From: an uncultured bacterium
GTDB lineage: Bacteria > Planctomycetota > UBA8742 > UBA2392
Direction of reading: 5' to 3'
Length of the DNA stretch: 64,000 bases
Assembly: GCA_938014885.1 (NCBI GenBank)
Contig: CALLQI010000003.1
Span: 124,001-188,000, forward strand
Each line of letters begins with the position of its first letter. Positions within the stretch are counted from its first letter, which is position 1. Below are positions 33,567 to 42,400 of the stretch, one piece after another. Under the pieces are notes generated by a model. It worked only from the letters and a program-made list of their open reading frames with translations, had not been told where the DNA came from and did not search any database. The position numbers and the translations under genes were made by a program.

Positions 33567-34673
33567 ATGCACCCACCGGAATCTGAAACCCTGCGACAGT
33601 CCAACCCTGCGCTTCGCGTGCTGGATGCTCTGCGTCGGCGCTACCTCAGCATCGACGTGATGATCATCTTGTTCCTGGCCGGGCTGATCGGCTGGGTGCT
33701 GCTGGGCCAGGTCGCGCCCGGCGCGCGGCTTTACCCTTACTCGGATCGCTACGAGTGGGCGCTGATGCCCGCAACCGAAATCGTGGGACACCTGCTGGTG
33801 ATTCTCGCCCTGTATGTGCTGATCCAGCGCTTCGGCGTGCGCTTCCACCGCGAGCATGCCGTCACCGGCGTCGCGGCACCGAAGTGGCTGGCGTTCCTCA
33901 ACGTGGCCTACGTCTTCACGCCTGTGGCGCTGATCCCGCTGGTGTTCAACCTGCTGGGCGCGTTTATCGCGGGCACGTCCGGCGCGCCCGATCCGGCCTC
34001 GCATGCGGCGTACGATGCGGCCGCCACGTACGACCGCGCGGTGACGTGGTGGGACCTTTGGTTGAAAGAAGCCGATATCGCGCTGCTGGGCAGCTACCCG
34101 GCGGCGGCGATGCGGCAGTACCAGACGCCGTTCACCAACGGTGTGGCGATGGTGTGCTACATCTCGTACTACGTCAGCCCGCTGGTATTGGCCGTGCCGC
34201 CGGTGCTGAAGCGCGACTGGATTGTGGTGCGCCGCGTGGCCGCAATCTACTGCGGCACGCTGCTGCTGACTTACGTGGGCTACATCCTGGTGCCGGCGAC
34301 AGGCCCGCGCTTTGAGGGCGGCTTCAAGGCCTGGCTGTCATCGGGCGGTACACCGTGGGGCATGACGGAGATGCAGTTGTTCCTGGACTCGATTGAGATC
34401 ATCCGCTGGGACGCCTTTCCGTCGGGCCACGTGGCAATCGCACTGGTCACGCTGGTGCTGGCGTTGCGGTATCATCCGCGGGTGGGCTGGTTCTACGCGC
34501 CGTTTGTGGCCGGGCTTGTGGGCGCGACGGTGTTTCTGGGCTATCACTACGTGATCGACGTGCTGGCGGGCATGCTGTGCGCGCTGATTGCTTTTGTGGT
34601 GATCGAGCCTGCGGTGAAGTGGTGGGAAGGGGTCTGGGTGCCGAAAGCGGAAGCTGCACACCGTGCAACATAA
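33567..34673 (+). CDS. PAP2-superfamily membrane phosphatase/transferase
   Basis: 368 aa from ATG 33567; an in-frame TTG at 33513 is possible but has no better ribosome site. About seven hydrophobic helices. The PAP2 motifs are VPATGPRF, FPSGHVAIAL (catalytic His) and YHYVIDVLAG (second catalytic His with Asp), in the order of the inositolphosphotransferase-type PAP2 branch. Substrates could be phosphatidate, undecaprenyl pyrophosphate or an inositol lipid. Inner membrane. Single gene after the repeat array. Confidence 0.85.
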   Translation: MHPPESETLRQSNPALRVLDALRRRYLSIDVMIILFLAGLIGWVLLGQVAPGARLYPYSDRYEWALMPATEIVGHLLVILALYVLIQRFGVRFHREHAVTGVAAPKWLAFLNVAYVFTPVALIPLVFNLLGAFIAGTSGAPDPASHAAYDAAATYDRAVTWWDLWLKEADIALLGSYPAAAMRQYQTPFTNGVAMVCYISYYVSPLVLAVPPVLKRDWIVVRRVAAIYCGTLLLTYVGYILVPATGPRFEGGFKAWLSSGGTPWGMTEMQLFLDSIEIIRWDAFPSGHVAIALVTLVLALRYHPRVGWFYAPFVAGLVGATVFLGYHYVIDVLAGMLCALIAFVVIEPAVKWWEGVWVPKAEAAHRAT

Positions 34674-34870
34674 AATTACACGGGTGCACATTTCTTTGCG
34701 TCAGTGCAGCTTGAATTGCCGATCAGTATCCCGGGTACTTCACTTATCCCATTGAAAAATAACAAGTTGTGCACACGGCGTCGGGCTGGAATCAGATTGG
34801 CACAATTCGCGCTTACGCTGTCGGCAGGATTGATCCACATCTGAAGACCTACCTATATAGGAGCCATACC

Positions 34871-34987
34871 ATGAAGAAGATCGCTCTGCTTGCTCTGGTT
34901 CTCGCTTTCGGTGGCCTCGTTCTCGCTGGCTGCCCGGGTGGCAACAACGCTGCTCCGGCCCCGGCCAACAACGGCGCCGCCAAGTAG
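34871..34987 (+). CDS. Small lipoprotein, 38 aa
   Basis: ATG 34871 with AGGAG 9 nt upstream and a strong terminator just downstream, so this short ORF is a real transcription unit. Signal MKKIALLALVLAFGGLVLAG with lipobox LAGC, then a mature part of only 18 residues, mostly Pro/Ala/Asn/Gly (CPGGNNAAPAPANNGAAK). Such Pro-Ala tails are typical of very small lipid-anchored peptides of unknown function. The codon choice is unlike its neighbours (GCT, CTT, CTG mix), which may mark high expression. Confidence 0.8.
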   Translation: MKKIALLALVLAFGGLVLAGCPGGNNAAPAPANNGAAK

Positions 34988-35005
34988 TTTCTGACTTGTG
35001 CATTC

Positions 35006-35038
35006 CGGGAGGCCTTCGGGCCTCCCGTTTGCTTTTTT
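35006..35038 (+). terminator. Terminator of the small lipoprotein gene
   Basis: CGGGAGGCC, TTCG loop, GGCCTCCCG (35006-35027), then TTTGCTTTTTT. Confidence 0.95.
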
Positions 35039-35099
35039 CAACTTCCGCGTGAGGGTTACCCCCCTTCCGTGACTACAGCACCTGTTCATGGAGATTCGC

Positions 35100-36113
35100 A
35101 TGCGTCTTTGGAAGATTGGTACGGCCCTTCTCGCGGCCGGAATGATCGTGCTGCCCGCATTGGCCCAGGAAAAGAAGCCCGAGGCCAAGCCCGAAAAGGG
35201 AACCGAAAAGAAGACTGAGTCCGGCAAGGAAGGCGAAGGCAAGTCCGACGCCGCCAAGGACCGCGGCGACAAGAAGGCCGAAAACCTCCTCAAGAAGGCC
35301 TACATCCGCGTCCACAGCGCTGAGGCCGACGGCCTGAAGAAGCTGTACGCTGAGGCCGACATCGCCGTTGACGCCAGCGCGTTTGGCTTCGGCGAGATGC
35401 CCTTCCCCGGCAACCTGTACTGGGAAACCGGCGGCAAGGCCACCTGGAGCAGCGCCGACGACGAAGGCGAAGCCGGCAGCGCCAACCCGCTCGGCAATGT
35501 AAGCGAAATCGTGAAGCAGCTTTTCGAGCCGTACCTGGCGTACGTCGCGGGCTTTGAAGCCTGGGACAGCCGCTTCAAGGTCGCCAGCTTCAAGCTGCTG
35601 GACCCGGCCAAGGATGAGGCCGGCAAGGTGATCGAAGAAAACGTCGAAGTCACCTACGAAAAGGGCGACATTGAAGTCTTCCAGGTTGCCGACAACAAGG
35701 TCGTCAGCTTCAGCCGCGACGCCGAACTGCAGGGCCAGAAGGCCAAGGTCAAGATCAGCTTCGAGTACGAAGACACCGGCAAGAAGCTGCGCCCGACCAA
35801 AGTTACCGGCGACACCGAACTCGAAATGGCAGGCATGCCCGGCCAGCAGCCCGACCCCAAGAACCCCGTACCCCGCGGCCCCGCCACCAAGGAACGCCTT
35901 GAGGGCAGCATCAAGGTCAAGAAGTGGGGCAAGGCCGGCACCTTTGAAGTCGCCACGGAGTTGGAAGGCAGCATCAAGCTGGGCGGCATGGGCGTTGAAT
36001 TCCCGGCCACGCTTGAACTCACGAACATCAAGATCAACGACGACGTGAAGGAAGAGCACAAGCCCAAGGCCGGCGGCAGCGAAGACGGCAAGTCGGAAGA
36101 CGACGAGTTCTAA
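35100..36113 (+). CDS. Exported Lys/Glu-rich protein, unknown
   Basis: 337 aa. ATG 35100 (MRLWKIGTALLAAGMIVLPALA) has GGAG 6 nt upstream; ATG 35088 would add four residues. After the signal peptide comes a charged Lys/Glu/Ala linker of about 50 residues (KKPEAKPEKGTEKKTESGKE). The remaining 260 residues are rich in beta-forming and acidic residues (VEVTYEKGDIEVFQVADNKV, GDTELEMAGMPGQQPDPKNP, TLELTNIKINDDV), consistent with a beta-barrel or sandwich in the periplasm. The C-terminus is acidic. No family recognised. A weak hairpin (36151-36176) follows. Confidence 0.65.
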   Translation: MRLWKIGTALLAAGMIVLPALAQEKKPEAKPEKGTEKKTESGKEGEGKSDAAKDRGDKKAENLLKKAYIRVHSAEADGLKKLYAEADIAVDASAFGFGEMPFPGNLYWETGGKATWSSADDEGEAGSANPLGNVSEIVKQLFEPYLAYVAGFEAWDSRFKVASFKLLDPAKDEAGKVIEENVEVTYEKGDIEVFQVADNKVVSFSRDAELQGQKAKVKISFEYEDTGKKLRPTKVTGDTELEMAGMPGQQPDPKNPVPRGPATKERLEGSIKVKKWGKAGTFEVATELEGSIKLGGMGVEFPATLELTNIKINDDVKEEHKPKAGGSEDGKSEDDEF

Positions 36114-36282
36114 CCACACGCACCACGCCCTATCCCCACGGGGCGTACGCAGGGGCCGGCCTAACCGTCGGCCCCTGTCTCATTTGGCGGGTTTCCTGAC
36201 ACTGCCCCCTTTCAAGGGATGCACAATCGAATGCACAATGAGGATTCGTAAAGTCGTATGCCACAACAACGCGGAGTGAGCA

Positions 36283-37842
36283 GTGGCCGCAGCCGAGATT
36301 CTTTGTCCGCATTGCAACAGCAAGCAAAAGGTCCCGGAACATCGGCTGGCCGGCAGTGTCACGTGCCTGAAGTGCCAGCAGCTCATCGCAGACGCCTACC
36401 TGTACAAGGTCGCACCAGAGGCCATCCAGTTGAACGTTGCCCTGAAGGGCAAACTTGTCAGCGAGTTCGGCACCACGCAGCTGGATGAAATCGAAGCCGC
36501 GTCTGACGCCTACACCGGCCGCGACACGGACATGGTCGAGGAGACCCGCGACCCGACCGACAAGGCACCCCCGGGGTTTCAGCCCCTCGACATCCATATA
36601 GGCAGCGGACGCTACGCCGCGGCTTCGCCCAACACGCGCACCCGCGTGCTGACTTCGGCCGCGCGCACTTACCTGATAGGCGGTGTCGTGCTGGCGCTGC
36701 TGCTGGTCGCGGGCATCGTCTTTGCCGTGTACCTGTTCACGGAAGATCGCGCGGCGGAACGCATCAAGACCAGCGCCGAAGGCAACGTCCGCACGCTGAC
36801 GCACCCCAACGGCCGCGAAAAGGCGCGCTGGACGGTGGCACAGGGGCCGGGCGGTGAAGTGATTGACGGCCTGTACGAAGAGTGGTGGCCCAACGGCAAG
36901 CCCAAGAGTACCGGCCACTACAAGCTCGGGCGCAAAGACGGCAAGTGGCAGCACTTTCACGAGGTCGGCGTGATCGCCGCCGAGGAACACTACGCCGAAG
37001 ACGCGCCCGTGGGCACTTGGACCACCTGGCATGTCGAAGGCACGAAAGCCGGCGAAGGCAGCCACAAGAATGGCCAGCGCCACGGCCGCTGGCTGACCTG
37101 GTACGCCGACGGCAAGATCGAAACGCAGTCCGAGTACGAAGAAGGGACGCCGGCCGGCACCTGGCGCACGTTCCACCCGGGCGGCGCGCTGAACCTGAGC
37201 GGCCGCTACGAAAAGGGCCTGCGCGAAGGCCCCTGGATCAGCCTGCACGACAACGGGGTTGAAGAACTGTCCGAGACCTGGGTCAGCGGCCAGCGCGAAG
37301 GCCCCGTGAAAGGCCAGCACCCCAACCGGCAGCCGGCGCTGCAAGGCCAGTACGCCGGCGGCAAACGAGTCGGCGAGTGGAAGTGGTACGCGCTAAGCGG
37401 CGCGCTGGCGCGCCAGGGAACCTACGAAGACGGGCGCGAGTCCGGCGAATGGACCGAGTACAAGGCCGACGGCGGCGTCGTGCTGAAAGGGACCTACCGC
37501 GCCGGAATGCGCGACGGAACCTGGGAAGCGTTTGCAGACGACGGCACGCTGGAATCTGTCACCCAGTACATCGGTGGCATCATGAAGTCCGAGCAACACT
37601 TCTACCGCGGGCTCGAGGTAACGGTGCAGCGCGAAACAATCGACGGCGAAACCCGCACCATGTGGACCGTGCTGCCCGGTACGGATACCCCGCACGGCCG
37701 CTGGCGCGAGTACCACACGGGCGGCACAGTCGCGCTTGACGGCTACTACGTCAACGGGCGCCGGCAGGGGAACTGGCTGCGTTTCGACACCGCCGGCAAC
37801 GTGATCGAACAAATCCGCTTTGTTGACGGCGTGGCGCAGTAA
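36283..37842 (+). CDS. Zinc-ribbon, membrane-spanning protein with MORN/YwqK-like repeats
   Basis: 519 aa, GTG start with GGAG 6 nt upstream. N-terminal zinc ribbon (CPHC at 8-11 and CLKC at 28-31), about 80 residues of linker, one transmembrane helix (YLIGGVVLALLLVAGIVFAV, near 135-155), then about 330 residues of tandem 23-26-residue repeats of the MORN-2/YwqK type with core G-x-W-x-x-[YF]-x-x-x-G and [EK]-G-x-x-x-G-x-W (GLYEEWWPNGKPKSTGHY, GRWLTWYADGKIETQSEY). Repeats would lie outside the membrane. Role unknown; such repeats act as scaffolds or binding surfaces. The stop is one base from the stop of the convergent gene. Confidence 0.8.
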   Translation: MAAAEILCPHCNSKQKVPEHRLAGSVTCLKCQQLIADAYLYKVAPEAIQLNVALKGKLVSEFGTTQLDEIEAASDAYTGRDTDMVEETRDPTDKAPPGFQPLDIHIGSGRYAAASPNTRTRVLTSAARTYLIGGVVLALLLVAGIVFAVYLFTEDRAAERIKTSAEGNVRTLTHPNGREKARWTVAQGPGGEVIDGLYEEWWPNGKPKSTGHYKLGRKDGKWQHFHEVGVIAAEEHYAEDAPVGTWTTWHVEGTKAGEGSHKNGQRHGRWLTWYADGKIETQSEYEEGTPAGTWRTFHPGGALNLSGRYEKGLREGPWISLHDNGVEELSETWVSGQREGPVKGQHPNRQPALQGQYAGGKRVGEWKWYALSGALARQGTYEDGRESGEWTEYKADGGVVLKGTYRAGMRDGTWEAFADDGTLESVTQYIGGIMKSEQHFYRGLEVTVQRETIDGETRTMWTVLPGTDTPHGRWREYHTGGTVALDGYYVNGRRQGNWLRFDTAGNVIEQIRFVDGVAQ

Positions 37843-37843
37843 A

Positions 37844-38200
37844 CTACACGCTGGCGGAAGCGGTGTTTGCTGCCTGCTGCATCTGCACTTGCGCGATCTG
37901 CGCCGTGTCATTCGTGTGGCCGCCGGGCGTGGCCATGCTGACCATGCCCAGGCCCATCCCCGGCAGCTCATTGACCCACAAGATGCGGCCGTCATCGATA
38001 TCAAGGCAGTACACGCGCCCGCCGACACCGGCCAGCACCACGTCGCCGTCCAGCATCACGCTGCCCACGCTGGCTTTGTAAGCGCCCGGAAGTTTGGTGG
38101 ACCAAAGCGTGCTCCCGCGCAGGCCGTCGATCGCGTGGACGTGCCCGCCGACGTAGGCCACAAGGTACTTCGGCATGTCGAGGTTGGTTCGCATCCGCAT
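37844..38200 (-). CDS. Short PQQ-like beta-propeller fragment protein
   Basis: 118 aa from ATG 38200 (AAGGAGAAG upstream). Residues 10-75 contain two blades of the PQQ-binding-like type: YLVAYVGGHVHAIDGLRGST, LWSTKLPG and VLAGVGGRVYCLDIDDGRIL, WVNELPG. A full propeller has seven to eight blades, so this is either a fragment or a short protein that assembles by oligomers. No signal peptide. C-terminal tail rich in Gln/Ala/Thr. Its stop (37844-37846) is one base from the stop of the plus-strand neighbour, with no terminator between. Confidence 0.7.
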   Translation of the reverse strand: MRMRTNLDMPKYLVAYVGGHVHAIDGLRGSTLWSTKLPGAYKASVGSVMLDGDVVLAGVGGRVYCLDIDDGRILWVNELPGMGLGMVSMATPGGHTNDTAQIAQVQMQQAANTASASV

Positions 38201-38277
38201 GATCTTCTCCTTGCACTCAGAAATACCCGCGCGCCCCTCCCGCGGTCTATTCCAAGCGGGTTGGCGGTTTATAGCAA

Positions 38278-39204
38278 CTATGAACGTTGCGCCTGCCACC
38301 ACTGCACGGTGCGGGCCAGGCCTTGCTGCAGAGGGGTGGTCGCCTGCCAGCCGAACAGCGCCTTCGCTCTTGACGTGTCAAGCATGCGGCGCGGCTGCCC
38401 GTTGGGCTTGTCGCGGTCGTACACAATGGCGGCGCCGCTGCCGGTGGCAGCCTTCACCAGTTCGCACAGCGCCGCGATGCTCACTTCGTGGCCGCTGCCA
38501 AGGTTCACGGGCTCAGGGCCGTCGTAGCGCTCGGCGGCGGCGATCAGCCCGGCGGCGGCATCGCGCGCGTACAGGAACTCGCGGGTTGGTGTGCCGTCGC
38601 CCCAGACGCTGACGCTGCCCTGGGCCTCGCTGAACTTGCGGATCAACGCCGGAATCACGTGGCTGGTTGCGGGGTCGAAGTTGTCGCCGGGGCCATACAG
38701 GTTCACGGGCAGCAGATAGATGCCGTTGAAGCCGTACTGCTGGCGATAGGCCTGCAGCATCACAAGCAGCGCCTTCTTGGCGATGCCGTAGGGCGCGTTG
38801 GTTTCTTCGGGGTAGCCGTCCCACAGGGCCGATTCGGCAAACGGGACGGGCGTGTGCTTGGGGTATGCGCAGACCGTGCCGACCTGCACAAACTTGGCCA
38901 CGCCCGCCAGGCGCGACTCTTCAATCAGGTGCAGGCCCATGGCCAGGTTGTCGTGAAAGAACAGCCCGGGGTTGTCGCGATTGGCGCCGATGCCCCCGAC
39001 CCGCGCAGCCAGGTGAAACACCAGCGTCGGCCGAAAAACCGCCAGCATGCGCCGCACGGCCGCGCGATCAACCAGGTCGTAGTCAGCGCTGCGGGGCGTG
39101 AAGAGGTTCCGGCAGCCTTTGAGCCGCAGTAGCTCGCACAGTTCGCGACCTAGAAAGCCGCTGCCTCCGGTGACGAGTATCCGCTGTGTGTCCAGTGCCA
39201 GCAT
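38278..39204 (-). CDS. fcl: GDP-L-fucose synthase
   Basis: 308 aa from ATG 39204, family length. NAD(P)-binding GGSGFLG (13-19), LVFHLAARVGGIGANRDNP, the catalytic TVCAYP and YGIAKK (Tyr-x-x-x-Lys, near residue 137), LLPVNLYGPGDNFDP and the C-terminal TRAKALFGWQATTPL segment all match GDP-4-keto-6-deoxymannose epimerase/reductase. Supplies GDP-fucose for surface polysaccharide. The GDP-mannose dehydratase partner is not in the window. It follows the aldolase/dehydrogenase fusion by 16 nt on the same strand, so a shared transcript is likely. Contains TTGACGTGTCAA at 38370. Confidence 0.9.
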   Translation of the reverse strand: MLALDTQRILVTGGSGFLGRELCELLRLKGCRNLFTPRSADYDLVDRAAVRRMLAVFRPTLVFHLAARVGGIGANRDNPGLFFHDNLAMGLHLIEESRLAGVAKFVQVGTVCAYPKHTPVPFAESALWDGYPEETNAPYGIAKKALLVMLQAYRQQYGFNGIYLLPVNLYGPGDNFDPATSHVIPALIRKFSEAQGSVSVWGDGTPTREFLYARDAAAGLIAAAERYDGPEPVNLGSGHEVSIAALCELVKAATGSGAAIVYDRDKPNGQPRRMLDTSRAKALFGWQATTPLQQGLARTVQWWQAQRS

Positions 39205-39220
39205 AGGGTTCGGCCGCGCG

Positions 39221-41323
39221 CTAACGCGGGAAGGCCCCCGCGATGCCGCCATCGACGGGCAGTGTGGCACCGGTCGTCGGTGTCTGGTTGGTCGCAAAGA
39301 AGACCACCGCGTTGCCCACGTGTTTGCCGGTGACGCGCGCACGCAGCAGGTTTCGGTTGCGGTAGTGCTCTTCCAGTTTCTCGAACTCGATGCCGTGGGC
39401 CTTGGCGCGGTCCGGGCCGACTTCGCCCCACAGGCCGCTCGGGTGCTTTTCGTTGCCGAACACCGCATCGGGCGCGATCACGTTCACGCGAATGCCCTCA
39501 GCCGCCAATTCAAGGGCTGCCACCTTCGCGAGCTGGTGCCCGGCCGCTTTGCTGGCGCTGTAGGCCGCGAATTCGGCTCCCGGTGCCATCGTGTTCTTGC
39601 TGCCGATCACGACGATGTGCCCTCCCGTGCGCTGTCTGCGCAAGGCCGTGGCGGCTTCGCGCATCACCAGGAAGTAGCCGTTCAAGTTCACGTCCATCAC
39701 GCGCTTCCACTCATCAGCTTCGATGGACTCAAGCGGCTTCGACAGTGCGATGCCGGCATTGGGCACGATGATGTCCACGCCTCCGTACTGACGCGCGACT
39801 TCGTCAAACAGCACCTGCACGCTGCCTTCGTCGGTGACGTCGCACACCACGCCGCGGCGCGAGTCTTTGCCGTGGCGCGCTGCCAGCTCTTCGCAGCTTT
39901 CGCTGAGTTTCTCGGCGTGGATGTCCGACAGCACCACGTGTGCCCCGGCCTCAATCAGGCTTTCGGCGACGGCGCTGCCAATGGCGCCGGCGGCACCGGT
40001 CACGATCGCAACTTGTCCTTGCAGCGGCTTGGGTTTGCTCTTGCCCAGCTTGGCTTGTTCCAGTGGCCAGTACTCGACGTCAAACAGGTCGCCTTCGGGC
40101 AGCGCTTCGTATTCGCCGGTGGCGTGCACGAGCGTCTTGACGCGGATCGTGTGTTCGTAGATGTCGGCCGCAATCCGCGCGTCTTTCTTGGTCGGGCCGA
40201 AGGTCAGCATGCCCACCCCCGGGACCAGCACCACGCGTGGGAAGTCGTCGAGCCGCGTGCGCTGCACGCCTTTCTCGAACACCATGCGCGCGAAGTACTG
40301 GTTGTATGCCCGGCGATAGGCCGTGACCGCGTGCCCGAGCTGTTCTTCAAGCCCATCAAAGTCAGGCTCAAACACCACCAGCGGCATCGACTTGGTACGG
40401 ATCACATGGTCCGGCGTCAGCGGCCCGGTAAGTGCCAGCGTCGCGAGCTCTGCCGAGTTCACGAACTCAAGGATTTCATCCGTTGCCCGCCATTCCATCA
40501 CCATGCGCCGCCAGGGCGCGTCGGGCTCGCCCGTAGCTTCGGCCAGCAGGCCGCGCAGCACCGGGGCCACACGCGCGCACAAGTTGGCGGGCGTGTCGGG
40601 CGCGTCATACTGCGAAGTCAGGCGTCGGCCGGTGGCCTTCTCGCGCGTCAGCCAGTCTTCGGCCATGCTGACGAACTCGATGTGGCGTTCGTAGCTCTCG
40701 CGCGCGGTCTCGCCAAACGTGAAGAAGCCGTGCTTCAGCAACACCAGCCCCTGCACGGTCGGCTGGCGCTCGTACACCTCGGCGCACAGCTTGGCTAGCG
40801 CGAAGCCGGGCATCACGTAGGGGACGATTCCGATGCGGTCGCCGAAAAGCTCGCGCACCAAAGCTTCGCCGTCGGGGCGGTTGGTCAGCGCCAGGATTGC
40901 GTCGGCGTGACTGTGATCGACAAACTTGTGCGGCAGGAAGGCATGCAGCAGAGTCTCAACACTCGGCGTTGGGCCTGAAGCGTCGAACATGTGCGTGCGC
41001 AGCTCATTGACCATGGCCTCATCGCTGAGGCTGTCGAGCTCGCGCAATTGTTTCAGGTACGCAAGATCCAGGCCGGGGAAGCCCGGTGGCTCAATCGAAT
41101 CCAGGTTCCAGCCGCTGCCCTTGACGTATATCGCCGCCAGCTCGCGCCCCAGCAGGTCCTTGTGGACGCCCTTGACGCTGGTGTTGCCGCCGCCGTGCAT
41201 GACCAGCGACGGATCGCGCCCGATCAATCGCGAAGTGTAAACGCGCAGGGCCAGCTCACGCCCCGAAGCAGCATAGCGGTCCAGATACCCGGCCTCATCG
41301 TCATCGCGATAGTGGCTCTTCAT
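39221..41323 (-). CDS. Bifunctional class II aldolase / short-chain dehydrogenase
   Basis: 700 aa. Residues 1-430: class II aldolase/adducin fold (MHGGGNTSVKG, VKGSGWNLDSIEPPGFPGL, FVDHSHADAILALTNRP with metal His, LLKHGFFTFGETARESYERH). Residues about 435-700: SDR (VTGAAGAIGSAVAESL, NAGIALSKP, catalytic YSASK, PVDGG). This is the known rhamnulose-1-phosphate aldolase/lactaldehyde dehydrogenase type fusion, found in rhamnose or fucose breakdown and often in Planctomycetes. It would cleave a 6-deoxyketose phosphate and oxidise the lactaldehyde. Sugar not certain; the fcl neighbour is biosynthetic, so the pairing points to deoxy-sugar metabolism in general. Confidence 0.88.
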   Translation of the reverse strand: MKSHYRDDDEAGYLDRYAASGRELALRVYTSRLIGRDPSLVMHGGGNTSVKGVHKDLLGRELAAIYVKGSGWNLDSIEPPGFPGLDLAYLKQLRELDSLSDEAMVNELRTHMFDASGPTPSVETLLHAFLPHKFVDHSHADAILALTNRPDGEALVRELFGDRIGIVPYVMPGFALAKLCAEVYERQPTVQGLVLLKHGFFTFGETARESYERHIEFVSMAEDWLTREKATGRRLTSQYDAPDTPANLCARVAPVLRGLLAEATGEPDAPWRRMVMEWRATDEILEFVNSAELATLALTGPLTPDHVIRTKSMPLVVFEPDFDGLEEQLGHAVTAYRRAYNQYFARMVFEKGVQRTRLDDFPRVVLVPGVGMLTFGPTKKDARIAADIYEHTIRVKTLVHATGEYEALPEGDLFDVEYWPLEQAKLGKSKPKPLQGQVAIVTGAAGAIGSAVAESLIEAGAHVVLSDIHAEKLSESCEELAARHGKDSRRGVVCDVTDEGSVQVLFDEVARQYGGVDIIVPNAGIALSKPLESIEADEWKRVMDVNLNGYFLVMREAATALRRQRTGGHIVVIGSKNTMAPGAEFAAYSASKAAGHQLAKVAALELAAEGIRVNVIAPDAVFGNEKHPSGLWGEVGPDRAKAHGIEFEKLEEHYRNRNLLRARVTGKHVGNAVVFFATNQTPTTGATLPVDGGIAGAFPR

Positions 41324-41416
41324 GAAAGCGTTTTAGCAAGCGCAACGAGGTGGGAGAACTGCAAGTTGACGTAGCCTGTCCTTTCATGCTTGGGGCGGCC
41401 CCGCGGCCAAAGAACC

Positions 41417-41484
41417 GGCGGCGTTGCTCCTTCCGGACCATCCGGATTGCCGGGCACGGGCCGTCCCGGTGGGGCAACGCCGCC
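41417..41484. repeat. 11-bp inverted repeat downstream of cobA
   Basis: GGCGGCGTTGC (41417-41427) and GCAACGCCGCC (41474-41484) enclose 46 bp that can fold further (CCGGACCATCCGG, CGGGCACGGGCCGTCCCG). It starts six bases after the end of the minus-strand methyltransferase gene. Possibly a Rho-independent-like end without T-tract. Confidence 0.5.
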
Positions 41485-41489
41485 TTCGT

Positions 41490-42398
41490 TCATGGCTTCG
41501 GCTGCAACTTCACGCTTGCGCGCGGCACCGCCACTTCACGGGCCAGCGCGTGCGGCTTGACCCCCGGCGCGGCCTCCGTGGCCACGCGGGCACCCAGCGC
41601 GCGGGTGAAGTCCGCCAGCGGTGAGTCCAACAGCTCGCGGGCCAGCACCGCGACGTGGCCATCCAGCGGCCGCGCGCGGAATGCCTGTTCGCGCTGAACG
41701 CCAATCGCGATCAGCGCCGGTGTCCAGGCGCCCGCGTCGTGCAGCAGCGCTGGCAGTTCAGACAACGTGGTCTCGACGACGGTTTCGTTTGGCGAACCAC
41801 CGCGTGCGACCACGACGACGGGTTCTGTCGCGTCACGACCGGCCGCAATGAACTCGCGCGCGATTGCGGCCGCACGGTGCACGCCCATGTAAATCACCAC
41901 CGGGCCCGGCGTTGCGGCCCACTGCGCGATCTCGGATTCATCCGTGAGGCCGGCCCCGCTGAACACGGCAAACCCGCGATTGCGGCCGCGCGCCGTAAGG
42001 CTTACGCCCGCGCCGCCCAGCACGCCGTTTAGCGAAGTCACGCCCGGGATCACGCGAAACGCGATGCCCGCGCGGTGCAACGCCTCGAGCTCCTCGGTGC
42101 CGCGGCCGAACAGGAACGGGTCGCCGCCCTTCAGCCGCACCACGTTGCGCCCAAGGCTGCCCTCGCGCACGAGAATCGAGTTGATCGTTTCCTGTTCGGT
42201 GCGCTCGCCGAAAGGCAGCTTGCCGACGTTGATGCGCTCGGCATTCGCGGCCAGGTCCAGAATCTCGGGGCAGACCAGATTGTCGTGCACGATCACATCG
42301 GCACGTTGCAGCGCGCGCAATGCGCCGACGGTAAGCAGATCAGGGTCGCCGGGGCCAGCACCCACCAGTGTGACGATTCCGCTTTGTTCGAATGGCAT
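41490..42398 (-). CDS. cobA: Uroporphyrinogen-III C-methyltransferase (siroheme synthesis)
   Basis: 302 aa from ATG 42398. VTLVGAGPGDPDLLTVGALR, HDNLVCPEIL, RLKGGDPFLFGRGTEELEAL, RVIPGVTSLNGVLGGAGVSL and GPVVIYMGVH are the standard blocks of the SAM-dependent enzyme that makes precorrin-2. It lacks the CysG dehydrogenase/chelatase half, and has a C-terminal extension of about 50 residues. It follows the sulfite reductase fusion gene by 2 nt, so its likely job is siroheme supply for that reductase. Last gene of the sulfate-assimilation operon. Confidence 0.92.
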   Translation of the reverse strand: MPFEQSGIVTLVGAGPGDPDLLTVGALRALQRADVIVHDNLVCPEILDLAANAERINVGKLPFGERTEQETINSILVREGSLGRNVVRLKGGDPFLFGRGTEELEALHRAGIAFRVIPGVTSLNGVLGGAGVSLTARGRNRGFAVFSGAGLTDESEIAQWAATPGPVVIYMGVHRAAAIAREFIAAGRDATEPVVVVARGGSPNETVVETTLSELPALLHDAGAWTPALIAIGVQREQAFRARPLDGHVAVLARELLDSPLADFTRALGARVATEAAPGVKPHALAREVAVPRASVKLQPKP

Positions 42399-42400
42399 GG

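Noticed and set aside
36258..36488. 76-aa ORF overlapping the MORN-type gene
   Set aside because: Different frame from the zinc-ribbon protein, no motif, and no better ribosome site.
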